Origin: Bacillota bacterium
Lineage (GTDB): Bacteria > Bacillota > Bacilli > Bacillales > Cytobacillaceae
Direction of reading: 5' to 3'
NCBI GenBank assembly: GCA_030705955.1
Contig: JAUZPL010000009.1
Location: 1 to 64,000 of the forward strand
Length of the DNA: 64,000 nt
This document shows positions 1-6,400 of this stretch, in pieces (positions within the stretch are counted from its first letter, which is position 1; each line of letters opens with the position of its first letter). The translations under genes and the position numbers were made by a program. A model generated the notes under the pieces. The model did not search any database and was not told the origin of the DNA. It saw only the letters and a list, made by a program, of their open reading frames with translations.

Positions 1-42
1 CCCGCGGAAAGCGAAGCGCCTGGAGCGCAAATCAACAGACCA
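1..42. repeat. Tail of a probable dispersed intergenic repeat
   Basis: The first ~42 bases are clearly richer in G+C than the AT-rich DNA that follows and contain a GGAAAGCG...CTGGAGCG pattern. From memory, this resembles a non-coding repeat scattered through many Bacillaceae genomes. Only its end lies in the window and no second copy is present here, so the repeat nature is inferred from recognition and composition. Confidence 0.4.
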
Positions 43-102
43 GTTTAAAAGCTTTATATAAATATTATAACAAATTAACGCGGTGAATTGTTGAATGGAA
101 TT

Positions 103-140
103 TATAAAATAAAAGACTGCCGAAACTTTTTCGACAGCCT
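103..140 (-). terminator. Rho-independent terminator of the enoyl-CoA hydratase/acyl-CoA ligase operon
   Basis: On the minus strand an 11-bp stem (positions 139-129 with 125-115, allowing G-U pairs) with a 3-nt loop is followed by a T-rich run. A second inverted repeat at 145-171 overlaps the stop codon of the gene just upstream. Confidence 0.8.
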
Positions 141-165
141 GTGAAATAACATGGCATTAGCCATG

Positions 166-942
166 TTATTTCCCTTTAAAAACAGGTTTCCGCTTTTCTA
201 AAAATGCTTGTAAAGCCTCAAGTCGGTCATCTGTTGGTATTGTTTTTTCATACGCTTTTTGTTCAATCTCAAGTCCTTGTTGAAAATTTACGTCCATTCC
301 GTTTTTTATAGCTAGCTTTGCCTGTTGGATGGCTATTGGTCCATTCATTAGCATCTCCTCTGCAAATGCCAGACTCTCGGATAATACCTTGGTATTTGGG
401 ACCACCTTTGTTAAAAGCCCAAAGGACATAGCCTCCTCTGCAGGAAAACGTTTAGCAGTTAAAATAAGCTCTAATGCTTTTGCAGTTCCTATTAACCGAG
501 GAAGGCGCTGCGTCCCACCGGCACCAGGTATAATAGCTAAACTTGTTTCAGTCAGCCCCATTTGTGAGCCGTAAGCTGCAATTCGAAAATCACATGTTAA
601 TGCTAATTCCATTCCGCCCCCAAAAGCATAGCCATTAATTGCAGCAATGGTTGGTTTTGGGAGCTGGTCGATTAGATTAAAAACGGAATTAATTTGATTA
701 AGGTTTCTAATTACCTGTTCATTTGTTAGATTTCTTCGTTCCTTTAAATCTGCTCCGACACTAAATGCTTTTTCACCTGCTCCAGTAAATATCACTGCCC
801 AAATCTCTTGGTTTTGGCTGATAGTTTTAACTTTTCCCTCTAATTGGAGCAGTGTGTCAAAATTAAAAGAATTGAGAGAATCCGCTCGATTGATGGTAAC
901 AATTGCAATATGATTGTTTACTTCAAGTAAAATGGAATCCAC
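166..942 (-). CDS. Enoyl-CoA hydratase/isomerase (crotonase superfamily)
   Basis: 258 aa, usual crotonase length. Catalyses hydration or isomerisation of 2-enoyl-CoA thioesters in fatty-acid beta-oxidation, in the cytoplasm. The oxyanion-hole segments AFSVGADLK and AFGGGMELAL are present, and both glutamates expected of a true hydratase are visible (in TETSLAIIPGAGG and in KALELIL). Starts with GTG at 942, eight bases after an AAGGGG ribosome site; the TTG/ATG alternatives lack one. It lies 23 bp downstream of the acyl-CoA ligase gene and shares its FadR-controlled promoter, so it probably acts on the CoA esters that ligase makes. The exact substrate cannot be told from sequence. Confidence 0.88.
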   Translation of the reverse strand: MDSILLEVNNHIAIVTINRADSLNSFNFDTLLQLEGKVKTISQNQEIWAVIFTGAGEKAFSVGADLKERRNLTNEQVIRNLNQINSVFNLIDQLPKPTIAAINGYAFGGGMELALTCDFRIAAYGSQMGLTETSLAIIPGAGGTQRLPRLIGTAKALELILTAKRFPAEEAMSFGLLTKVVPNTKVLSESLAFAEEMLMNGPIAIQQAKLAIKNGMDVNFQQGLEIEQKAYEKTIPTDDRLEALQAFLEKRKPVFKGK

Positions 943-965
943 CTTTTTTTCCCCTTTACCTTTGT

Positions 966-2522
966 TTATTTTGCTTGAGCCACCTGTGTCTTTAAAGCTC
1001 TTCTTAAAATTTTTCCTGTTGTATTTTTCGGAAGCTCCTCAATAAAATCGATTGAGCTTGGAACTTTATACTTTGCTAAATACTGCTTACAGTACTCTAT
1101 TAATTCCTGCTCTGTTAAGTCAGGATTTTTACTTACTACAAAGCTTTTTACCGCTTCCCCCTGATTAGGGTCTGGGATACCAAGTACAGCCACCTCTACT
1201 ATATCTGGATGGTTATACAAGACCTCTTCAACTTCACGAGGATATACATTGTAACCGCCTACAATGACCATATCTTTTTTTCGATCAACAATATAAAAAT
1301 ACCCTTCCTCATCCTGTCTAGCCAAGTCCCCAGTATAAAGCCATTCATCTCGAATAGTGGCAGCTGTTTCCTCCGGCATTTTGTAATATCCCTTCATAAC
1401 ATTTGGTCCACGTACAATCAATTCACCAACTTGATCCACGGGAACCTCGTCTCCAAGCTCGTTCACTATTTTATTTTCGACATTAAGGATATTTGTTCCA
1501 ATTGATCCTGGCTTTCTTGGACGATCTAATGGATTAAAACAAGTTACAGGAGATGCTTCAGATAAACCATATCCTTCTGAAATTACAACATTAAATTTTC
1601 TTTCAAAATTATTTAAAAGAGCAACCGGCATTGATGCCCCCCCAGATACACATAAACGTAAAGACTGCATATACTCTGGGTTGCCTTCTGGATATTGAAG
1701 GAGGAAATTATACATAGTTGGTACACCTGCAAATACAGTCGGAGCAAATTCCTTAGCAATCCTAAAGACTTCTTTTGGACTAAACCTTGGAACGATTAAC
1801 AAGGTTGCTCCGCTTATTAATGGTGCATTTAAAGCAACCGTTAAACAGAAAACATGAAACATTGGAAGAGCGGTAATAACGCGATCCTGTTCATTCATTT
1901 TTAAATAATCACCAGTGTCTTTTGCATTGCTATACAAATTACGATGTGTTAACATGGCACCCTTTGGTTTTCCTGTTGTTCCGGATGTATAGAGAATAAC
2001 AGCAACATCATCATCCTCAAGCTCCGGGCCCTTGAAATCAAGATCCCCAGAAGACACAATCTCTGTAAACGGTTTCAATTTTTGGAAAACTGAGAGGTTA
2101 TGAAAGTTTGGTTGTTCACCTTGCGTTTCTCCTGAATCACAAATGATAAAATGCTCCACCTTCGGTAATTCCAAATGAGTTTTTTCTGCTAAAGGGACCA
2201 TTAAATCTAAGCCAACAACAACCTTAACATCCCCATTTTTTAAAATATAGCCAATTTCATCTGCTGTGTAAATTGGATTAATTGGAATAGCAGTTGCACC
2301 CAATCGCATTGCACCGTAATAACTAATGATAAAAGCTGGAGAATTCCCTAAAATTAATGCAATGTGGTCGCCTTGTTTTACCCCTAATTTTTCAAGACCC
2401 GATGCAAACTTTGTTACTGCCGTGTCCAGTTCCGCATATGTAGTCGGATGATCCATAAAGAAATACGCATTTTTTTCTGCTTTCTGCAATGCTGTTTTGT
2501 GAAGCTGTGTTGAAAGATCCAT
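966..2522 (-). CDS. lcfB: Long-chain acyl-CoA synthetase (LcfB-like)
   Basis: 518 aa adenylate-forming enzyme that activates fatty acids to acyl-CoA using ATP and CoA. The AMP-binding P-loop [13 protein letters not shown] (about residue 178), the GYGLSEASP motif, the [13 protein letters not shown] hinge region and the C-terminal catalytic lysine region [11 protein letters not shown] are all intact. The neighbourhood with lplJ and yhfI matches B. subtilis yhfIJKL, where yhfL is lcfB. First gene of a two-gene operon with the enoyl-CoA hydratase. A FadR-like palindrome overlaps its promoter, which implies derepression by long-chain acyl-CoA. Confidence 0.9.
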   Translation of the reverse strand: MDLSTQLHKTALQKAEKNAYFFMDHPTTYAELDTAVTKFASGLEKLGVKQGDHIALILGNSPAFIISYYGAMRLGATAIPINPIYTADEIGYILKNGDVKVVVGLDLMVPLAEKTHLELPKVEHFIICDSGETQGEQPNFHNLSVFQKLKPFTEIVSSGDLDFKGPELEDDDVAVILYTSGTTGKPKGAMLTHRNLYSNAKDTGDYLKMNEQDRVITALPMFHVFCLTVALNAPLISGATLLIVPRFSPKEVFRIAKEFAPTVFAGVPTMYNFLLQYPEGNPEYMQSLRLCVSGGASMPVALLNNFERKFNVVISEGYGLSEASPVTCFNPLDRPRKPGSIGTNILNVENKIVNELGDEVPVDQVGELIVRGPNVMKGYYKMPEETAATIRDEWLYTGDLARQDEEGYFYIVDRKKDMVIVGGYNVYPREVEEVLYNHPDIVEVAVLGIPDPNQGEAVKSFVVSKNPDLTEQELIEYCKQYLAKYKVPSSIDFIEELPKNTTGKILRRALKTQVAQAK

Positions 2523-2540
2523 AGTATTTCCCCTCCCCGT

Positions 2541-2566
2541 ATAATGAATGATTACTCATTCATTAT
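2541..2566 (-). promoter_or_regulatory. FadR-type operator overlapping the lcfB promoter
   Basis: Perfect 11-bp inverted repeat, arms ATAATGAATGA and TCATTCATTAT with a 4-nt spacer TTAC. The core follows the Bacillus FadR consensus TGAATGA-N4-TCATTCA. On the minus strand it overlaps a TATAAT -10 (2562-2567), with a TTGTTA -35 at 2585-2590 and 17-bp spacing, so a bound repressor would block RNA polymerase. Confidence 0.85.
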
Positions 2567-2670
2567 ACTATATTCATAAAGATGTAACAATTTTCTAAAT
2601 TTATTATATTGAAAGAAATTTATGTATTCAAGAATTATTTATTGGTTATGTTCCTCTTCGATTTTATATA

Positions 2671-2707
2671 TTAAAAACAAAGGCCCAATTCAATTGCGAA
2701 TTGGACC
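2671..2707 (-). terminator. Terminator downstream of lplJ
   Basis: On the minus strand GGTCCAATTC pairs with GAATTGGGCC around a short loop, followed by TTTGTTTTT. Confidence 0.8.
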
Positions 2708-2725
2708 ATAATATTTTTCTCTTAC

Positions 2726-3715
2726 CTAGTAGATTAAGTTTATAAACTCTTCTTTTGTGATGTTCCCAAAGTAATGTGGAATATCCACTTCGGCAAGTGC
2801 CTTTTCAATTTCTCCCTTTTCATACCTAGTATTGGTTAGTATTTCTTCAATTTCACTAACATCTCCCACACCAAAGAAATCTCCATAAATTTTGCAATTC
2901 TCAATCATCCCTTTTTCTACTTCAAGTCTTACATCAACTTGTCCAACAGGGAAACGGTGTGAGTGCTGTAAATTAAATTTTGGAGACTTTCCGTAATTCC
3001 ATTCCCAATTCTGGTATCGTTCTTTTGAAAGCTGGTGAATTTTTCCCCAATCCTCTTCTGTTAAAACATATTCAGGGATATCTTCCTCACCCTCAAAAAT
3101 GTATTTTAATAACAAGGAACGAAATTCTTCAATATCCATTTTTGTTTCAAGGAATTCAGAAATATTGGCTACTCTGCTGCGGATTGATTTAATCCCTTTT
3201 GATTCTATTTTATCCTTTTTCACTTTTAAAGCTGAAACAACATGGTCCATCTCTGAATTAAAAAGTAGAGTTCCGTGACTGAACATACGGCCCCTAGTTG
3301 AAAACTGAGCATTACCTGATATTTTTCTTCCTTCAGCTAATAAATCATTCCGTCCGCTCAGCTCTGCATTGACTCCTAACTTTTGCAATGCTTTTACAAC
3401 TGGTTCAGTAAATTTACGGAAGTTGTGAAAGCTTTCACCATCATCTTTCGTAATGAAACTGAAATTTAAATTACCAAGGTCATGGTACACAGCTCCTCCT
3501 CCAGAAAGACGGCGAACCACAATAATACCATTATCCTCTACATATTCAGTATTAATCTCTTCAATAGTATTTTGGTTTTTCCCAATAATAATGGATGGCT
3601 TATTTATGTAAAATAATAAGTAGGTTTGATTAATATCAAGATTTTTCAATGCATATTCTTCTATGGCTAAATTGATGCGTGGATCTGTTATTCCCTTATT
3701 GTCGATAAATAACAT
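2726..3715 (-). CDS. lplJ: Lipoate-protein ligase LplJ
   Basis: 329 aa. Attaches lipoate (via lipoyl-AMP) to the lipoyl domains of 2-oxoacid dehydrogenases and the glycine cleavage H protein. The family signature RRLSGGGAVYHDLGNLNFSF sits near residue 75 and the GRNDLL...KISGNAQ segment that contacts the adenylate is intact. The C-terminal ~90 residues form the accessory domain of the two-domain (LplA-type) ligases. Gene order next to yhfI and lcfB matches B. subtilis yhfJ. AAAGGGAGA precedes the ATG. Starts 17 bp after the YhfI stop, so probably co-transcribed with it. Confidence 0.92.
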   Translation of the reverse strand: MLFIDNKGITDPRINLAIEEYALKNLDINQTYLLFYINKPSIIIGKNQNTIEEINTEYVEDNGIIVVRRLSGGGAVYHDLGNLNFSFITKDDGESFHNFRKFTEPVVKALQKLGVNAELSGRNDLLAEGRKISGNAQFSTRGRMFSHGTLLFNSEMDHVVSALKVKKDKIESKGIKSIRSRVANISEFLETKMDIEEFRSLLLKYIFEGEEDIPEYVLTEEDWGKIHQLSKERYQNWEWNYGKSPKFNLQHSHRFPVGQVDVRLEVEKGMIENCKIYGDFFGVGDVSEIEEILTNTRYEKGEIEKALAEVDIPHYFGNITKEEFINLIY

Positions 3716-3732
3716 TTTATGATTTCTCCCTT

Positions 3733-4467
3733 TTAAAGTGTAATAGTTAAAAATTCCTCAGCAAGTGCAACGATACCAGAGTATTCCTTCGATGCTTCAC
3801 TGACTAGGTCAGGCAAATGACCATATTGCGGCAAATGCGTTAGAATTAACTGTTTTACGGATGCTTGTTCAGCAAGCTTTCCCGCTTCTGTGCTTGTCAT
3901 ATGTCCAGCTGATTTCCCGTCCTGATGTCCGTAAAAATTACATTCACACAATAATAAATCAGCATTTTTACTAAAATCAATAAATTCTGCTTTAAAGGAA
4001 CTATCCCCTGTATACACAATTGTTTTTCCGTCAGCTGAAATTCTCATGGCATAACATGGAACTGGATGATTTGTTTTTAAGAATGTAACCTGAAATGGAC
4101 CAACAGTAAGAGCCTCTTCAGGAACATAAGCTACCCCTTTTGTAACCTCCTTAAATGTTAATTTAGTAAATTCTGTTTGATTAAAATGATGGCCATAGAT
4201 AGGGAGATTAGTCATGCCAGATCCAAGTAATCCTTGGATAAGTCTAGCGTGCTGAAGAACTCCGATATCAGCGATATGATCTGGATGATAATGCGAAAGT
4301 AGGACAGCATTCAGTTCCTCTGGTTGAAGAATATTTTGCATTTTCGAAAGTACACCACTTCCGCAATCAAGCAGAAGTTGAAACCCATTATGTTCAAGCA
4401 AGTATCCAGAGCTTGCCCCATTTCTTTTCGGATAACCACCCCAAAAACCTATAACGGTTAATTTCAA
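3733..4467 (-). CDS. yhfI: MBL-fold metal-dependent hydrolase YhfI
   Basis: 244 aa metallo-beta-lactamase-fold protein. The metal-binding motif LSHYHPDH (about residue 58), a GDSS loop for the bridging aspartate and a C-terminal LTHLPQY histidine are visible, which is the RNase Z-like arrangement of single-domain MBL hydrolases. The substrate is unknown. B. subtilis YhfI lies in the same position next to lplJ. TTG start at 4467 preceded by GGAGGG at seven bases; the ATG just upstream is out of frame. Confidence 0.85.
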   Translation of the reverse strand: MKLTVIGFWGGYPKRNGASSGYLLEHNGFQLLLDCGSGVLSKMQNILQPEELNAVLLSHYHPDHIADIGVLQHARLIQGLLGSGMTNLPIYGHHFNQTEFTKLTFKEVTKGVAYVPEEALTVGPFQVTFLKTNHPVPCYAMRISADGKTIVYTGDSSFKAEFIDFSKNADLLLCECNFYGHQDGKSAGHMTSTEAGKLAEQASVKQLILTHLPQYGHLPDLVSEASKEYSGIVALAEEFLTITL

Positions 4468-4612
4468 TCTTCATCCCTCCAAAGGCCTATACTTTTACTA
4501 TACTCAAAAAAAAAAGTTTTTCATATCCTTTTACCATATAGAAACTTTTCAAAGATTATTGTATAATTAAATTCTTTATTTTAAAAGCAAGACAACATAT
4601 GTACTATCATTA

Positions 4613-4648
4613 ATAATAAAAGTGATAGCAAAAATGCTACCACTTTTA
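4613..4648 (-). terminator. Terminator of the formate operon (after fdhD)
   Basis: AAAGTGGTAGCA pairs with TGCTATCACTTT around a T-rich loop on the minus strand, followed by TATT. The stem begins within the fdhD stop codon. The downstream T-run is short. Confidence 0.7.
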
Positions 4649-5440
4649 TACTATCTCCAACCTTTCTGGACATGTATATACATTTAAAGCTTCATTTCGA
4701 ATAAATCCTATAGTAGTAATTCCCAGCTGTTCTGCAAGCTGCAAAGCAAGCTCAGTTGGTGCAGATTTAGATAAAACCATTTCACAACCAATTTTCGCTG
4801 TTTTCATTAAGATTTCGGAGGAAATTCTGCCGCTGAAAACAAGCAACTTATTGGAAATGGTAATTTTATTTTTTAAACAGTACCCATATATTTTATCCAA
4901 GGCATTATGACGACCAATATCCATTCTGCTTAAGATTATTTCATCTTGATTACATAGCGCAGCATTATGCACTCCCCCTGTAGATTGGTATGTAATGGAT
5001 GAGGCCTGCATTTTATCCATTAATTTAAAGCAATCAGTGGAGGATATTTTTACTCTGACTGTATTCATCCTTTTTGTATTAATAGCATCATTTACAAAAA
5101 CAAAGCCTTGCCGGCTCATTCCACAGCACGAAGTGATATAACGTTTGTTATGGAAGTTTTCGTAATAGGGGTTACATTTATTCGTTTTCACATGAACAAA
5201 ACCATCTTTTTCTTCTAACCAAAGCTCCTCAATTTCTTCATAGCGGCGGACAATTCCTTCCGAGGCTAAAAAACCAACCACTAAATCCTCTATATGCTCA
5301 GGGGTACATACGAGTGTAACAAATTCTTTTCCATTTATTTTAATTGTTACTGGATATTCTGTTACTATATTATCTTCCGTTTGTATTGTATGTCCTTTTT
5401 CAAGCCGGAGAATTTCTCGTTTAACCTCTACTGGTTTCAA
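4646..5440 (-). CDS. fdhD: Formate dehydrogenase accessory sulfurtransferase FdhD
   Basis: 264 aa. FdhD transfers sulfur from a cysteine desulfurase to the molybdenum cofactor so that formate dehydrogenase becomes active; cytoplasmic. Recognised by overall layout, the ...DLVVGFLASEGI segment, the MDIGRHNALDK motif and the SGRISSEILMKTA C-terminal core. The cysteine loop reads SCCGMSRQG, two adjacent cysteines instead of the CxxC known from E. coli FdhD. TTG at 5440 has AGGTG six bases upstream; an in-frame GTG at 5449 is the alternative. Last gene of the formate dehydrogenase cluster, 75 bp after the small zinc-ribbon gene, with a hairpin in between. Confidence 0.88.
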   Translation of the reverse strand: MKPVEVKREILRLEKGHTIQTEDNIVTEYPVTIKINGKEFVTLVCTPEHIEDLVVGFLASEGIVRRYEEIEELWLEEKDGFVHVKTNKCNPYYENFHNKRYITSCCGMSRQGFVFVNDAINTKRMNTVRVKISSTDCFKLMDKMQASSITYQSTGGVHNAALCNQDEIILSRMDIGRHNALDKIYGYCLKNKITISNKLLVFSGRISSEILMKTAKIGCEMVLSKSAPTELALQLAEQLGITTIGFIRNEALNVYTCPERLEIV

Positions 5441-5471
5441 TCCTTTCACCTGCTTTTAAAAGAAGTCAGTG

Positions 5472-5509
5472 AAATAACCTGGGTTACATTTTAAGAAACC
5501 AGGTTATTT
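5472..5509. terminator. Intercistronic hairpin before fdhD
   Basis: Perfect 11-bp stem, AAATAACCTGG with CCAGGTTATTT, and a 16-nt loop. There is only a weak T-run on either side, so it is more likely an attenuator or mRNA-stabilising hairpin between the small gene at 5516 and fdhD than a full terminator. Confidence 0.5.
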
Positions 5510-5515
5510 TCAGTA

Positions 5516-5656
5516 TTAAAAAGCCCAATTTTCATAGTGATTCCATTTTCGATCTTCCCTACAGCTTTCACATACATGAAGAGTGACTGACTCAAAAGAT
5601 TCTTGATTTTCTTTTTCATTTTCCTCTTTTGTTCCACAAATCTCACAAATTTTCAC
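5516..5656 (-). CDS. Small zinc-ribbon-like protein in the formate dehydrogenase operon
   Basis: 46 aa, read directly from the sequence. GTG start at 5656 preceded by AAAGGGTGA at nine bases. Two CxxC pairs (CEIC at residues 4-7 and CESC at 29-32) separated by a Glu/Lys-rich linker suggest a single zinc knuckle; the C-terminus is aromatic (KWNHYENWAF). It begins 21 bp after the HMA-like gene and precedes fdhD, in the same orientation as all formate dehydrogenase genes, so it is probably a co-expressed accessory. I do not recognise a named family. A redox or metal-delivery role is inference only. Confidence 0.7.
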   Translation of the reverse strand: MKICEICGTKEENEKENQESFESVTLHVCESCREDRKWNHYENWAF

Positions 5657-5677
5657 TTACTATCACCCTTTCCTACC

Positions 5678-5887
5678 TTAATTGTTAATTTCATATCCCG
5701 CTTCAATTACTGCTTGTTTAAAATCCATAAGAGAGGCCATTCGTTTATCAAAGGAAAAGACAGCTTCATTTCTTGATAAATGGACTTCTGCTTTGTTTAG
5801 TCCCCATACATGTTCAATTGCATCAAGGACTTTGCTAGCATCTGTTTCATTAACCATATTTTTAATAACAAAGAGACCTGACTCCAT
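5678..5887 (-). CDS. Small HMA-like ferredoxin-fold protein without CxxC
   Basis: 69 aa. The pattern of strand, helix (ASKVLDAIEHVW), strands (KAEVHLSRNEAVFSFD) and helix (MDFKQAVIEAGYEI) is that of a heavy-metal-associated (betaalphabetabetaalphabeta) domain such as CopZ, but it contains no cysteine, so it cannot bind copper by the usual GMTCxxC loop. It sits 15 bp downstream of the DUF1641 gene and 21 bp upstream of the 46-aa zinc-ribbon gene. The fold is an inference from reading the sequence; the function is unknown, presumably linked to formate dehydrogenase maturation or assembly. Confidence 0.75.
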   Translation of the reverse strand: MESGLFVIKNMVNETDASKVLDAIEHVWGLNKAEVHLSRNEAVFSFDKRMASLMDFKQAVIEAGYEINN

Positions 5888-5902
5888 GCCAACCTTCCTT
5901 TC

Positions 5903-6400
5903 TTAATGACTTTCCTTTCGATTTCGTAAAAATACTTCACCTAGACCGTCCATAAAATCGACCATTGTTGTCATTGCAGCCCTTATTTCAGGGCTCCAAA
6001 GCCGTTTTCGGAGCTTCCAAAGGCTTTGTTTTTCCCCTTTTTCTCCTGTTTCAGAAAGCCGTTCTAATCCATGGCCAACCCCATCAAGAATAGTGTTAAG
6101 CTGGCCTGGCTTAAGCGTTCCTAAAAATTCAATGGTGTTCATTCCATTTTTTATAATATTTCTCATCGTTGGCTGATTCACCTGATGAATCGCAATGGCT
6201 CCAATTTCCGTTCGCTGCTTCAATATTGCATGCACTGTCTCTAAAATTTTAGTATCATGCAATTCCTTCAGGATTTGAATAGTTTGAATGATTGCTTCAC
6301 TATTTTTACCTAGTTCCTGAAGAACCTTTTCTATAGCTTCCGTTTGTTCTTCCTTTTGGTTAGGTATTTCTTTTCTAATTTGTGTGATAGCCTTCGCCAT
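5903..6400 (-). CDS. DUF1641 family protein (YrhD/YjgD-like), formate dehydrogenase partner
   Basis: 165 aa, helical and charged, with the LKPGQLNTILDGVGHGLERL segment typical of DUF1641 proteins. In B. subtilis the same family (YrhD, YjgD) is encoded directly after the formate dehydrogenase alpha subunit, as here, and is thought to act with it. No cofactor motif is visible. Overlaps the fdhF end by 26 bp, pointing to translational coupling. I place the start at the ATG at 6400, where AAGGGGAGA lies seven bases upstream; the ATG at 6406 would sit on top of that site. Confidence 0.85.
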   Translation of the reverse strand: MAKAITQIRKEIPNQKEEQTEAIEKVLQELGKNSEAIIQTIQILKELHDTKILETVHAILKQRTEIGAIAIHQVNQPTMRNIIKNGMNTIEFLGTLKPGQLNTILDGVGHGLERLSETGEKGEKQSLWKLRKRLWSPEIRAAMTTMVDFMDGLGEVFLRNRKESH

